From: Pseudomonas sp. FP2196
GTDB taxonomy: Bacteria; Pseudomonadota; Gammaproteobacteria; Pseudomonadales; Pseudomonadaceae
Direction of reading: 5' to 3'
DNA length: 64,000 nt
Assembly: GCF_030687715.1 (NCBI RefSeq)
Contig: NZ_CP117445.1
Span: 736,001-800,000 of the forward strand
In this document: in pieces, positions 1 to 8,989 of the stretch
Numbering within the stretch: the first letter of the stretch is position 1
Layout of the letters: every line of letters starts with the position of its first letter
The notes under the pieces: model-generated
What the model saw: the letters and a program-made list of their open reading frames with translations, nothing else
Told to the model about the DNA's origin: nothing
Database searches by the model: none
Made by a program: the position numbers and the translations under genes

Positions 1-1311
1 GTCGGCCTGCGTGTGCGTCTGTCGTCGCTGGCCTCGTCCAAATGGGCGGACACCGGTGGCGAGAAATCCAAGTTCGGCCTGTCGGCAGCGCAACTGCTGT
101 CGGTGGTCGAGCGCTTCCGTGCCGCCGGACTGGATCAGGGCATTCGCCTGCTGCACTTCCACATGGGTTCGCAGATCGCCAACCTCGCTGACTATCAGCA
201 CGGCTTCAAGGAAGCGATCCGTTACTACGGCGAGCTGCGTAATCTCGGTCTGCCGGTCGATCACATCGACGTCGGCGGCGGTCTGGGTGTCGACTACGAC
301 GGCACCCACTCGCGCAATGCCAGTTCGATCAACTACGACATGGACGATTACGCCGGTGTCGTGGTCGGGATGCTCAAGGAATTCTGCGACGCGCAGAGCC
401 TGCCGCACCCGCACATTTTCTCCGAAAGCGGCCGCTCGCTGACCGCACACCACGCCATGCTGGTGGTGCAGGTGACCGACGTCGAGAAACACAACGACGA
501 AATCCCGCTGATCGAAAACAAGGAAAACCTGCCGGAAACCGTACAGTGGCTGGTTGACCTGCTCGGCCCGACCGACATCGAAATGGTCACCGAAACCTAC
601 TGGCGCGCTACCCACTACATGAGCGATGTGGCCGCACAGTACGCCGACGGCAAACTGACCCTGGCTGAAAAAGCCCTGGCCGAGCAATGCTACTTTGCGG
701 TGTGCCGTCGCCTGCACAACTCGCTGAAGGCGCGTCAGCGTTCGCACCGTCAGGTGCTCGACGAACTCAACGACAAGCTGGCCGACAAGTACATCTGCAA
801 CTTCTCGGTATTCCAGAGCCTGCCGGACACCTGGGCGATTGATCAGGTGCTGCCGATCATCCCGCTGCATCGTCTGGATGAAGAGCCGCTGCGCCGTGCC
901 GTGCTGCAAGATCTGACCTGCGACTCCGACGGCAAGATCAACCAGTACGTCGACGAGCAGAGCATCGAGACCAGTCTGCCGGTGCACGGTCTGAACGAGG
1001 GCGAAGACTACCTGCTGGGTGTGTTCCTGGTCGGCGCCTATCAGGAAATCCTCGGTGACATGCACAACCTGTTTGGTGACACCGACTCGGTGAACATCTA
1101 CCAGAACGCCGATGGCAGCGTTTACCACGCCGGCATCGAAACCCACGACACCATCGAAGACATGCTGCGTTACGTGCACTTGTCGCCGGAAGAACTGATG
1201 ACTCACTACCGCGACAAGTGCGCCAGTGCCCGCATCAGTGCCAGCGAGCGCACGCAATTTCTTGATGCCTTGCGTCTGGGTCTGACCCGCTCCTCTTACC
1301 TGTCTTCCTGA
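1..1311 (+). CDS. speA: Biosynthetic arginine decarboxylase, C-terminal part (5' truncated by window)
   Basis: PLP-dependent decarboxylase of the SpeA family, which makes agmatine from arginine for polyamine synthesis. The window opens inside the gene, in frame 1, and 436 codons remain. SpeA proteins are usually about 630-640 residues, so roughly the first 200, including the PLP lysine, are missing. Visible family motifs are [21 protein letters not shown] and [12 protein letters not shown] of the barrel domain. Towards the C-terminus is [12 protein letters not shown], whose Cys belongs to the active-site CDSDG motif. The frame is intact to a TGA at 1309-1311. The identification is secure; only the start lies outside the view. 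Confidence 0.95.
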   Translation, partial: VGLRVRLSSLASSKWADTGGEKSKFGLSAAQLLSVVERFRAAGLDQGIRLLHFHMGSQIANLADYQHGFKEAIRYYGELRNLGLPVDHIDVGGGLGVDYDGTHSRNASSINYDMDDYAGVVVGMLKEFCDAQSLPHPHIFSESGRSLTAHHAMLVVQVTDVEKHNDEIPLIENKENLPETVQWLVDLLGPTDIEMVTETYWRATHYMSDVAAQYADGKLTLAEKALAEQCYFAVCRRLHNSLKARQRSHRQVLDELNDKLADKYICNFSVFQSLPDTWAIDQVLPIIPLHRLDEEPLRRAVLQDLTCDSDGKINQYVDEQSIETSLPVHGLNEGEDYLLGVFLVGAYQEILGDMHNLFGDTDSVNIYQNADGSVYHAGIETHDTIEDMLRYVHLSPEELMTHYRDKCASARISASERTQFLDALRLGLTRSSYLSS

Positions 1312-1544
1312 GGCCAGGTAGCGATCTCGCAGGGTTGTCTGAAATTTTCCCGCAAGCTGTGGAAAATTCGGATGACCCTGTGAGATACATCCCAAAGTCT
1401 TCGCGAAATGCTTGGCTATCTCGGCCAGCAAAGTCATCCGGTCTGCTTTTCGCGTAGGTCATTTCCTAAGTTGTACTTCGGCACTCTACTCGGCCATGGC
1501 TCTCGGCGAGAATCCCCGACCGCCCCTCCTGTAGAGATCCGCCT

Positions 1545-2891
1545 ATGTTCGATCAAGCCAACGAGTCCTCGTTTCGTCTCGATGTAGCGGGCCTGTCCGA
1601 CCCTTTCGAAGTCCTCGCCTTCACCGGTAGCGAGGCCCTGAGCGAGCCTTTTGCGTTCGAGATCGATGTGTTGATCGACGATCCGCAACTGGACCTTGCC
1701 GGCCTGCTTTACCGTTCGGCTTTCCTGTGTTTCGGCCCGTCGGGGGAGGGCGTGCACGGGCAATTGCAGAGCCTCGTCCAGCATGAGCAGGGGCACGGTT
1801 CCAGACTGAGCCGGATCCGCCTGGGGCCGAAACTTGGCTGCCTCGATCTGCGGATCAGTCAACGGATTTTCAGTGGCCGTTCGGTGCCGCAGATCATTGA
1901 GCAAGTGCTCAGGGAGCACGGTATCGTCGGTGCGCAGCGCCGCTTCGAGTTGCGTGGCGACTACCCGGCGCGCACGTTCTGCACGCAATACCGTGAATCG
2001 GATCTGCAACTGCTGCAACGCTTGTGCGCGCAGGCGCGGATTCACTATTTCTTCGAGCACCAGCGCGGCGGTCATTGCCTGGTATTCGGCGATGATCCGG
2101 CGCAGTTGCCGTTGGCTGACGCCGCTTTGTATCAGGGCGAGCCCGCCGATCCTTGTGCCGGCCCCGCGGTACACCATTGGCAATTGCAGGAAACGTGTCA
2201 GGCCGAAGGCACCTGGCTGGCACCACATGCCGAAGGACGCAGTGACCTGGCGGCGTTGCGTAGCGGCCAATGGCTGCGTCTGGTCGGGCATCCCTTCGCC
2301 GAATGCAATCGCCATTGGTTGCTGACCAAGGTGGAACATAGCGCCGATCCGGCCCTTGATCTGCCTTATGCCAACCGGTTGTTCGGTGCGCAGCAGGTGC
2401 CAGCGTGTGCGTCGGCCGCCGAGCCGTCGAGACTGCGCATGCACAGTCTGCAACGGGCCTGGGTGGTGGCGGTCGACGAACCTCAGCCCGATCATTTGCG
2501 CCCGGTGGCGGTGCAGTTCGACTGGCTCTATCAGGGTGAAGGTGCGGCGCCGAGTCACTGTTGGCTGCCGCTCGCTCCAGCCTTGGCTGATGCGCCGCTG
2601 GCGCTTGGCGATGGCGTCGAGGTCGTGGTGAGTTTCTTTGAAGGCGATCCCGATCAGCCGATGATCAGCGGGGTGCTGCAACCACCGGCCGCCACCCCGA
2701 ACATCACCGATGACCCGCCGCCACCATTGCCGGAGAAATTGGTCAGTGAAGGCCTGCAGCAATTGCTCAGATCAGGCGAGCCGCTCTTGTTGCTGTGCCT
2801 GATGCCCGGAGGCGGCAGTTTCAGCCACTGCACAGAGGTCGTGTGCAGTTGTCGGTTACTCACCGCGCTTGAACAGAGCGGCGCAACATGA
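1545..2891 (+). CDS. vgrG: Type VI secretion tip protein VgrG, short form
   Basis: Spike protein of a type VI secretion system, 448 residues. The N-terminal two thirds look like the gp27/gpD-like VgrG base, with FRLDVAGLSDPFEVLAFTGS near residue 10 and TFCTQYRESDLQLLQRL near 145. A gp5-like OB fold follows, ending in EGDPDQPMISGVL at about residue 370. VgrG proteins usually run 600 residues or more and carry a C-terminal beta-helix. Here the OB fold is followed by a Pro-rich linker and a short Cys-containing tail (PGGGSFSHC...CSC). Its stop overlaps the start of the DUF4123 gene as ATGA, so the two are translationally coupled. No other T6SS structural genes lie in the window. The short form could be natural or a remnant. 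Confidence 0.82.
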   Translation: MFDQANESSFRLDVAGLSDPFEVLAFTGSEALSEPFAFEIDVLIDDPQLDLAGLLYRSAFLCFGPSGEGVHGQLQSLVQHEQGHGSRLSRIRLGPKLGCLDLRISQRIFSGRSVPQIIEQVLREHGIVGAQRRFELRGDYPARTFCTQYRESDLQLLQRLCAQARIHYFFEHQRGGHCLVFGDDPAQLPLADAALYQGEPADPCAGPAVHHWQLQETCQAEGTWLAPHAEGRSDLAALRSGQWLRLVGHPFAECNRHWLLTKVEHSADPALDLPYANRLFGAQQVPACASAAEPSRLRMHSLQRAWVVAVDEPQPDHLRPVAVQFDWLYQGEGAAPSHCWLPLAPALADAPLALGDGVEVVVSFFEGDPDQPMISGVLQPPAATPNITDDPPPPLPEKLVSEGLQQLLRSGEPLLLLCLMPGGGSFSHCTEVVCSCRLLTALEQSGAT

Positions 2892-3682
2892 GCGGCGCGG
2901 CGCTGGAGCCGATGGCGCAATGGCTGTTGCTCGACGGCCCGGATGCATCGCGGGCCTTGACGCTACTGCGACAGGCTTTCGGCGACGTGCGGCGCTTCTG
3001 GCTGTTTGACGGTACCGAGTTCGAGCCGGTGAGCGCGCACGGCCCGGTGCTGATTGACCTGCGTGATAGCCAGGCGCTGGGGGCGTTGTGTCAACGCGAT
3101 CCGGATACCTGGCGCGGCTTGCTGCTGGGCAGCGAGGCGCCGGCGCCTGAACTGCTGAGCCACTTGCAACGCATGCTCACGATCTCGTTCGGATTGAACC
3201 ATCGGGCCTTGCTCAGCTATTACAACCGCCAGACCGCCAGCTATTTCTTCGACGCCTGCGATGCTGGCGAATTGAGTCGCTGGCTGGGTCCGATCCGCCA
3301 GTTGCGCTGGTTCGGTGGCACCTGGGCCGATCGTGCGATTGGCAGCCAGGGCTGGCAGCAGTTACGCAACCCCGGGCTTGCCGTAGAACCATTGAACATC
3401 GAAGAAAGCCTTACGCGACGGCAGCGCGAACGCCTGCAAACCTGCCTGTTGGAGCAGCACATCTGGCGCTGGTGCCAATCATTCGGAACCGATTACGCAA
3501 CGATGGCCTCCCATGTTCAACAAGGTTTGGCGCTGGGGTTCAGCGACCGCAGTGTGCTCGATGGCTGGTTGTGGCTACGCTTGCTGCATCCGCGCGCCGT
3601 GCTGGTGCCGCCGCCGGTGGGGCTGACCCAGCAGGAGCGGCTCGACCATGTACGTCGCCAGTGGGGTGGCGATCAATCCTGA
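2888..3682 (+). CDS. DUF4123 domain protein (T6SS adaptor/effector chaperone)
   Basis: 264-residue protein of the DUF4123 (Tap/TEC) type. These load a cargo effector onto a particular VgrG. The N-terminal half has the typical pattern: WLLLDG near the start, FDGTEFEPVSAHGPVLIDL in the middle and LLSYYNRQTASYFFDAC after it. The C-terminal half is helical and Arg-rich. The start overlaps the vgrG stop by 4 nt, the usual arrangement for this pair. An effector normally follows; here the next gene is an alpha/beta-hydrolase with a lipobox, 11 nt downstream. The family call is firm. Its cargo is inference. Confidence 0.8.
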   Translation: MSGAALEPMAQWLLLDGPDASRALTLLRQAFGDVRRFWLFDGTEFEPVSAHGPVLIDLRDSQALGALCQRDPDTWRGLLLGSEAPAPELLSHLQRMLTISFGLNHRALLSYYNRQTASYFFDACDAGELSRWLGPIRQLRWFGGTWADRAIGSQGWQQLRNPGLAVEPLNIEESLTRRQRERLQTCLLEQHIWRWCQSFGTDYATMASHVQQGLALGFSDRSVLDGWLWLRLLHPRAVLVPPPVGLTQQERLDHVRRQWGGDQS

Positions 3683-3693
3683 GGTTCGCGCGT

Positions 3694-4569
3694 ATGGCAG
3701 GTTTTTTCCGGCAAGGGTTCGGCGCCATGATCGGCGCTGTAGTGGTGTTGCTGCTAAGCGCGTGTTCGCCGGTAACACTGCTCAATGCGCTGACGCCGGA
3801 CAGCACGTTCGAAAAAACCACGGGCATTGCCTACGGTGACGATCCCCGGCAGAAGCTCGATGTCTACGTGCCGCGTGATGGATTGGCGGATGCGCCGGTC
3901 GTGGTGTTTTTCTACGGTGGCAGCTGGAACAGCGGCGCGCGCGAGGATTACGCTTTTGTTGGCGAGGCGCTGGCGTCCCGGGGGATTGTCGCGGTCGTGG
4001 CGGATTATCGGTTGTATCCGCAGGTGCGTTATCCACTGTTTCTTCAAGACAACGCGCGGGCGGTGGCGTGGACCCGTGCGCACATTCGCGAGTTTTCCGG
4101 CAATCCGCAACGCTTGTATCTGATGGGGCACAGCTCCGGTGGCTACAACGCGGCGATGCTGGCGCTGGATGACGACTTGCTCGCTGCCGTGGGGATGTCG
4201 CCCAAGGACATCAGTGGCTGGATCGGTCTGGCCGGGCCGTACGATTTTCTGCCAATCGTGAATCCTGATGTGCGCCCGGTGTTTTTCTGGCCAGACTCAC
4301 CGCCGCAGTCGCAGCCGATCAATCACGTCAGTCGCGGCGCACCGCCAGCTCTGCTGATCGCGGCGAACAAGGACGATCTGGTCAACCCGACCCGCAACAC
4401 CGCCGGCCTCGCCCGCAAACTGCGCGAGGCCGGGGTGCCGGTACAGGACCTGTATTACTCGCGGCCCAATCACATCACGCTGGTGGCGACCCTGTCGCGA
4501 CCACTGCGTCGACTGGCGCCGGTGCTCGATCAAGTGGTCGGCTTCATCGAGCACACGCCGGCTCAGTGA
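3694..4569 (+). CDS. Alpha/beta-hydrolase (esterase/lipase-like) with lipoprotein signal
   Basis: 291-residue serine hydrolase. The nucleophile elbow is GHSSGGYNAAML and the oxyanion-hole motif is FFYGGSW, as in hormone-sensitive-lipase-like carboxylesterases. ANKDDLVNP and RPNHITLV supply the likely acid and His. The N-terminus has a hydrophobic stretch ending in LLLSACSP, a lipobox, so it is probably an envelope lipoprotein. ATG 3694 was chosen because it lies 11 nt after the DUF4123 stop; ATG 3727 would also keep the signal. The stop overlaps the 3' end of the convergent MATE gene by 7 nt. Its position after vgrG and DUF4123 suggests a T6SS lipase cargo, but a lipobox is unusual for a T6SS effector, so a housekeeping esterase is equally possible. 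Confidence 0.75.
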   Translation: MAGFFRQGFGAMIGAVVVLLLSACSPVTLLNALTPDSTFEKTTGIAYGDDPRQKLDVYVPRDGLADAPVVVFFYGGSWNSGAREDYAFVGEALASRGIVAVVADYRLYPQVRYPLFLQDNARAVAWTRAHIREFSGNPQRLYLMGHSSGGYNAAMLALDDDLLAAVGMSPKDISGWIGLAGPYDFLPIVNPDVRPVFFWPDSPPQSQPINHVSRGAPPALLIAANKDDLVNPTRNTAGLARKLREAGVPVQDLYYSRPNHITLVATLSRPLRRLAPVLDQVVGFIEHTPAQ

Positions 4570-5912
4570 GCAGCGCCGTTGAACCAGCCGTCGTTGCGCT
4601 TGAGCCACAGGGCCTGTGCGCCGAGCGTCAGGCTGCGCAGCACCATGAACAACAGGAACGTTATCCACAGACCGTGATTGCCCAAACCTTGCAGTGCCCA
4701 GGCGAACGGCACCAGCAAAGCCACGGTCATGAGCATGCCATTGCGCATTTCCCGCGCGCGGGTGGCGCCGATGAACAGGCCGTCGAGCAGGTAGCTCCAG
4801 ACCGCAATCAACGGCAGCACAGCGAGGTAAGGCAGGTATACGAACGCGGTGTCGCGCACGCTCTGGATGTCGGTTTGCATTTCGATGAACAAGTGCCCGG
4901 CCAGTAAAAACAGCAGGGCAAAGCCAAGGCTGGCGATCAGGGACCAGCCACCGGCGACCACCAATGAGCGGCGCAAGGCCAGGCGATCGCGGGCGCCGAT
5001 GGCATGCCCGCACAGGGCTTCGACCGCGTGAGCCAGACCGTCCAGCGCATGCGCCGTCAGCAGCAAACCGTTGAGCAACAGCGCGTTGGCGGCGACCGTC
5101 GCATCACCGAGTCGCGCGCCTTGCACGGTGATCAGAAAAAACACCGATTGCAGCGCCAGGCTGCGGATGAAAATGTCGCGGTTGACCGCCAGCAGCGGGC
5201 GCCAACTCTGCCACACTTTCAGCGCAGCCCAGACGATTTGCCCGGGATAGGCGCGCAACGCTTTGCGGGTCAGCAGCAGACCGAGTAGGGCGCCGCTCCA
5301 TTCGGCAATCACCGAGGCCCGGGCCGAGCCGACCACGCCCCAGTCCAGCCCCATGACGAACCACAGATTCAGCGCTATGTTGATCAGGTTGGTGGTCAGC
5401 AGAATCGCCAGCGGCGCCCGGGCGTTCTGGGTGCCGAGGAACCAGCCGACCAGTGCATAACTGGCCAGCGCTGCGGGCAGGCCGAACAGTCGGGTGTGGA
5501 AGAAGTCGCGAGTGAGCTGATCCAGTTCCGCCGACGGCTGCATAAAGTGCAGTGCAACGCCGCTTAGCGGCACGCCCAAGGTGCCGAGAACCAGCGCCAG
5601 CCCCATCGCCAGCAGCAGCCCTTGCAAGAGAATCTGCCGCAACGCCGCGCCATCGCTACGCCCGGCCGCTTGCGCGGCGAAACCGGTGGTGCCCATGCGC
5701 AGAAAACCCATGGCCCAGGCCAGAAAGGTGTACAGACTTGCGCCAACCGCCACGGCGCCCAATTGATGGGCGTGGGGCAAGTGGCCGATGACGGTACTGT
5801 CGACCAGCGCCACCAGCGGTACGGAAATATTGGAGAGGATCATCGGCGCGGCGAGCGCCCAGACCTTGCGGTGAGTCGGGCGGTCGCGCCAGTCGGCAAT
5901 CAGGTTGGACAT
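4563..5912 (-). CDS. MATE family multidrug/Na+ antiporter (DinF-like)
   Basis: 449-residue inner-membrane exporter with about 12 transmembrane segments in two related halves. The N-terminus THRKVWALAAPMILSNISVP and the following VALVDSTVIGHL match the DinF branch of MATE proteins, which expel cationic or aromatic compounds in exchange for Na+ or H+. ATG 5912 was preferred over a frame extension to 5936 because AAGGAG lies seven to twelve bases before it. The gene stands alone, convergent with the esterase. The substrate cannot be read from sequence. Confidence 0.88.
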   Translation of the reverse strand: MSNLIADWRDRPTHRKVWALAAPMILSNISVPLVALVDSTVIGHLPHAHQLGAVAVGASLYTFLAWAMGFLRMGTTGFAAQAAGRSDGAALRQILLQGLLLAMGLALVLGTLGVPLSGVALHFMQPSAELDQLTRDFFHTRLFGLPAALASYALVGWFLGTQNARAPLAILLTTNLINIALNLWFVMGLDWGVVGSARASVIAEWSGALLGLLLTRKALRAYPGQIVWAALKVWQSWRPLLAVNRDIFIRSLALQSVFFLITVQGARLGDATVAANALLLNGLLLTAHALDGLAHAVEALCGHAIGARDRLALRRSLVVAGGWSLIASLGFALLFLLAGHLFIEMQTDIQSVRDTAFVYLPYLAVLPLIAVWSYLLDGLFIGATRAREMRNGMLMTVALLVPFAWALQGLGNHGLWITFLLFMVLRSLTLGAQALWLKRNDGWFNGAAH

Positions 5913-5978
5913 GCGGGCTCCTTGGGGAGCGGGCATTGTAGCGATTCGTCGGGGAATTGCTTTGCTCGGATAACCAGC

Positions 5979-6013
5979 CCCTCACCCCAGCCCTCTCCCT
6001 GGGGAGAGGGCCT
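5979..6013. repeat. Short inverted repeat (CCCTCTCCCTGGGGAGAGGG type)
   Basis: A G/C-rich palindrome, CCCTCTCCC-TGG-GGAGAGGG with its flanks, lies between two minus-strand genes (MATE and the small membrane protein). Elements of this sequence are common intergenic repeats in proteobacterial genomes. It could fold into a strong hairpin after the stop of the small membrane protein gene, but no T-run follows. Confidence 0.5.
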
Positions 6014-6022
6014 TCCAGAGGT

Positions 6023-6316
6023 CTAATGAATAATCCAGCTCAACAGCCACAACCCCAGCAGCAACCAGATGATCCCGGCAATGATCGACGCGTTCATGAA
6101 CGCGCGAATCGCCGACCACAGCAGCATCAACCCGACGATCAGCGCGATGATGCTAATGATCGAAGTGTCCATCCCCAACGTCTTGGCCAAACCGTCGACA
6201 AAGTTGCCCCCGGCGTTGCTCAGCATGTTGAACAAACCACTGAGGCCATCGACGATAAAGCGAATGACCGAACCGAGTGCCTGGCCGAGCCATTCGAAAA
6301 AGCTTTCTACCTGCAT
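6023..6316 (-). CDS. Small inner-membrane protein, function unknown
   Basis: 97-residue protein beginning MQVESFFEWLGQALGSVIRF. An amphipathic N-terminal half (FIVDGLSGLFNMLSN) is followed by two strong hydrophobic segments, at about 55-75 (IISIIALIVGLMLLWSAI) and 79-97 (ASIIAGIIWLLLGLWLLSW). ATG 6316 has AGGATG upstream; a longer frame to 6379 has no such signal. I do not recognise the family. It is monocistronic, with its upstream end facing the divergent MazG-like gene. Confidence 0.6.
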   Translation of the reverse strand: MQVESFFEWLGQALGSVIRFIVDGLSGLFNMLSNAGGNFVDGLAKTLGMDTSIISIIALIVGLMLLWSAIRAFMNASIIAGIIWLLLGLWLLSWIIH

Positions 6317-6450
6317 GTGTTCATCCTGATGAAAGAGCTGAGCCTTGGGCCACGACGCAGGTGGCCGAGTTCCCTGCAAGCATAGAGCTTTCTTTGGCCC
6401 TTGCCTTCAACCGGCATCCCCCCGAAGCTATACGCCTTCAGGAGAGCCCG

Positions 6451-6753
6451 ATGAACCTTGTTGAACTGACCGAACGCCTGCACGCCATTCGCGACCGCAA
6501 TGACTGGCGGCAATTTCACAGCCCGAAAAACCTCGCCATGGCCGCCAGCGTCGAAATGTCCGAACTGGTGGAGATTTTCCAGTGGCTGACCGAAGACCAG
6601 TCGCGCCAGTTGCCGGCGGACAAACTCGCCCACGCCGGGCAGGAAGTCGGCGATATCGTTCTGTATCTGTTGCTGCTGTGCAGCGAGTTGGGGTTGGACA
6701 TGAATGAAGTGGTGCGCAGCAAACTCGCCGACAGCGAACGGCGGTTCAGCTGA
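6451..6753 (+). CDS. MazG-like nucleotide pyrophosphohydrolase
   Basis: 100-residue all-alpha NTP pyrophosphatase of the short MazG-like (RS21-C6/dCTPase) type, predicted to remove non-canonical nucleoside triphosphates. The metal-binding pattern is visible: EMSELVEIFQW near residue 35 (ExxE) and EVGDIVLYLLLL near residue 65 (ExxD). RNDWRQFHSPKNLAMA is the usual N-terminus. ATG 6451 follows AGGAGAG. Its TGA overlaps the ATG of cmoM by one base (TGATG), so the two are an operon. The family is well supported; the exact substrate is not. Confidence 0.88.
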   Translation: MNLVELTERLHAIRDRNDWRQFHSPKNLAMAASVEMSELVEIFQWLTEDQSRQLPADKLAHAGQEVGDIVLYLLLLCSELGLDMNEVVRSKLADSERRFS

Positions 6754-7502
6754 TGGGCGACCGGCATTTCGATCAGTTGGCGACCCGTTTCGCCGAAAAA
6801 ATCTACGGCGGTGCCAAAGGCGCGATTCGCCTCGCGGTGTTGCAGGCTGACCTTGCCGAAGCACTGCCGGATCGCCCGTTGCGGGTGCTCGACATCGGTG
6901 GCGGTCTCGGCCACATGTCGTTGTGGCTGGCCGAGCGCGGGCACGACGTGACCTTTACCGAGCCGGCTGAGCCGATGCTCGAAGGCGCCCGCCAGCGTTT
7001 CGCCGAAGCAGGGCAGACCGCGACGTTTATTCAGGCGCCGTGGCAGGAACTGCTCGGGCAACTCACCGAACCCTACGATCTGGTGATCTGCCACGCCGTG
7101 CTGGAATGGCTGGCCGAACCCCACGCGATCCTGCCGGTGCTGCATCAGTTGACCAAACCCGGAGGCTGGTTGTCGCTGGCGTTCTACAACCGCGATGCTC
7201 TGATTTACCGCAATCTGCTCAAGGGCCATTTCAAGAAAATGCGCAAGAACGTCATGGCTGGCGAAAAGCAGAGCCTGACCCCGCAGCAGCCACTCGACCC
7301 ACGGGAATTGGCAACGCAACTCGAAGGCTTGTGGCAGGTCGAAAGCCAGAGCGGGGTGCGGGTTTTCCACGACTACATGCCGGTGGAATTCCAGGCTCGC
7401 GCCGAACTCGCGGATTTGCTCGAGATGGAACTCGCCCACCGTCGTCACCCAAGCTTCGCCGGGCTTGGGCGCTACCTGCACTGGATCTGCCGGCCGATCT
7501 GA
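6753..7502 (+). CDS. cmoM: tRNA 5-carboxymethoxyuridine methyltransferase CmoM
   Basis: 249-residue class I SAM-dependent methyltransferase. RVLDIGGGLGHMSLWLAERG near residue 45 is the SAM-binding motif I. HAVLEWLAEP and TKPGGWLSLAFYN are the distinctive central motifs of the CmoM (formerly SmtA/YecP) family, and GVRVFHDY and LGRYLHWICR near the C-terminus also match E. coli CmoM as I remember it. The enzyme methylates cmo5U34 to mcmo5U34 in tRNA. It is translationally coupled to the MazG-like gene upstream. Length matches the family. Confidence 0.9.
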   Translation: MGDRHFDQLATRFAEKIYGGAKGAIRLAVLQADLAEALPDRPLRVLDIGGGLGHMSLWLAERGHDVTFTEPAEPMLEGARQRFAEAGQTATFIQAPWQELLGQLTEPYDLVICHAVLEWLAEPHAILPVLHQLTKPGGWLSLAFYNRDALIYRNLLKGHFKKMRKNVMAGEKQSLTPQQPLDPRELATQLEGLWQVESQSGVRVFHDYMPVEFQARAELADLLEMELAHRRHPSFAGLGRYLHWICRPI

Positions 7503-7514
7503 TCGGAGCGCAAA

Positions 7515-8129
7515 ATGAAAGCACAATCGGGGTTACTGCTGATCTGTCTGGGGTTGGCCGCCTGCCAGGGCAGCAACCCCTACGTGGCGCAGTCGCGGCC
7601 CTTGCCGCCGGCGCCAGCGCAAGCCGCCAATACCTTTGATCGCAGTGCCTATCCGGCGCCGCCGCGTGATTACGGGCGCTATCGCAGTTGGGCGTGGCTC
7701 GATGGGCAACTGCCGTCAGGCACGGCTTGGGCGGATTCGGCGCAAGTGGCCGAGGCGGTGAGCAACGCACTGGATCAGCGCGGCTTGCGTCCGCTGCACG
7801 ACAATCGCCCGGCTGACCTGTTCGTCACCGCCAATCTGCATCTGGAAACCCGCTTGCGTCAGGTCCAGGACGATTACGGATACGGCTACGGCGGATACAG
7901 TGGCTATGATCGTTATGGTCGCGGTTACGGCATGTACAACAGCGTGCCGGTCGTGCGCACCTATCAGGAACAGGTTGTGGTGGTGCGGGTCGACCTGTTC
8001 GACGCCGGTACCGGTCAGCCGGTGTGGAGTGCCAGCGCCGAAACCGCGAACAAGGGCAGCCAGATCGACCGCACCGACGCGATTCGCGAGGCTGTGGAAA
8101 AGGCCATGTCGGCGTATCCTCCGAGTTAG
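7515..8129 (+). CDS. DUF4136 lipoprotein (first of a pair)
   Basis: 204-residue predicted lipoprotein; lipobox LGLAAC gives Cys 17. The DUF4136 pattern is seen in [50 protein letters not shown] and the C-terminal [15 protein letters not shown]. In the middle, between about residues 122 and 141, is a Gly/Tyr-rich stretch ([17 protein letters not shown]). It starts 12 nt after cmoM and is followed 54 nt later by a second DUF4136 gene with the same ending, so the pair probably arose by duplication. DUF4136 proteins are envelope-associated; their function is not established. Confidence 0.82.
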   Translation: MKAQSGLLLICLGLAACQGSNPYVAQSRPLPPAPAQAANTFDRSAYPAPPRDYGRYRSWAWLDGQLPSGTAWADSAQVAEAVSNALDQRGLRPLHDNRPADLFVTANLHLETRLRQVQDDYGYGYGGYSGYDRYGRGYGMYNSVPVVRTYQEQVVVVRVDLFDAGTGQPVWSASAETANKGSQIDRTDAIREAVEKAMSAYPPS

Positions 8130-8183
8130 CTTCGGTTAATCGAGAAGCTTTAGCAGGTTCATGTCTTCAACCGGAGAAAAACC

Positions 8184-8741
8184 ATGTACCGCCGTCTTGT
8201 TTTATTAGCCATGGTTGCGCTGCTCGGCGCCTGTGCCGCCAACCGGGTCAATCACGACTTCGACGCCAGCCGCGACTTTGCCGCTTATCGCAACTGGAGC
8301 TGGAAAGACCCCGCCCTGCAATACCGTCCCGATGATCCACGGATCAAAAGCGACCTGACCGAACAACGCATCCGTCAGGCTGTCACCGATCAACTGGATC
8401 AGCGCGGTTTGCGCCCGGCGCCTGCCGGCGCCAAGGGCGACTTGAGTGTGCAGACTTACCTGATCGTCGAGGATCGTCAGCAGCAAGTGACGACCAACTA
8501 CGGCGGTGGTTGGGGCGGCCCATGGAATGGCTACTGGGGCGCGCCGATGTACAACGAGACGCGCAACATTACCTACAAGGTTGCGACGATCCAGATTGAC
8601 CTGCTCGACGGCAAGGACGGCAAACTGGTGTGGCGCGGCAGCGATGAGCAGATGCTCAGCAGCACGCCGAACCCGACGGATCGCAGCAATGCCATTCGCG
8701 AAACAGTCGCCAGGATCCTCACCAACTATCCACCGCGCTGA
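8184..8741 (+). CDS. DUF4136 lipoprotein (second of a pair)
   Basis: 185-residue lipoprotein with lipobox LLGACA (Cys 17). It shares the DUF4136 scheme with its neighbour: [49 protein letters not shown] and IRETVARILTNYPPR. A Gly/Trp-rich segment (GGGWGGPWNGYWG) replaces the Gly/Tyr stretch of the first copy. ATG 8184 follows a GGAG sequence. An intrinsic terminator follows 15 nt after the stop, closing the mazG-like/cmoM/DUF4136 run. Confidence 0.82.
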   Translation: MYRRLVLLAMVALLGACAANRVNHDFDASRDFAAYRNWSWKDPALQYRPDDPRIKSDLTEQRIRQAVTDQLDQRGLRPAPAGAKGDLSVQTYLIVEDRQQQVTTNYGGGWGGPWNGYWGAPMYNETRNITYKVATIQIDLLDGKDGKLVWRGSDEQMLSSTPNPTDRSNAIRETVARILTNYPPR

Positions 8742-8756
8742 CGCTGTATAAAAATC

Positions 8757-8782
8757 GGGAGCCAATGAGCTCCCATTTTTTT
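8757..8782 (+). terminator. Intrinsic terminator after the DUF4136 pair
   Basis: GGGAGC-caatga-GCTCCC stem-loop followed directly by ATTTTTTT. It lies 15 nt past the second DUF4136 stop codon and is a textbook rho-independent signal. Confidence 0.9.
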
Positions 8783-8800
8783 GCCCGACACAAATCCCCC

Positions 8801-8884
8801 TGTAGGAGCTGCCGAAGGCTGCGATCTCTTGATCTTGCTTTTAAAGATCAGGATCAAAAGATCGCAGCCTTCGGCAGCTCCTGC
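8801..8884. repeat. REP-like inverted pair (GTAGGAGCTGCCGAAGGCTGCGATC type)
   Basis: TGTAGGAGCTGCCGAAGGCTGCGATC is followed about 30 nt later by its inverse, GATCGCAGCCTTCGGCAGCTCC. This is a head-to-head REP doublet of the Pseudomonas type, in the gap between the terminator and tadG. The same unit recurs at 24207, 34395, 50207 and 51835. Confidence 0.85.
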
Positions 8885-8989
8885 GGTGGGGTTGTCGCAT
8901 ACAAAATGGCGCGTTGCCAGCAGCCCCGTCTACACTGAAAACCACCAACGGAGGTAGCGCTCGGCAGTGCGCCGGCAAAGGAGTGCGCG

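Noticed and set aside
1..1311. Pseudogene status for speA because it lacks a start
   Set aside because: The frame is open from the first base of the window; the missing part is simply outside it.
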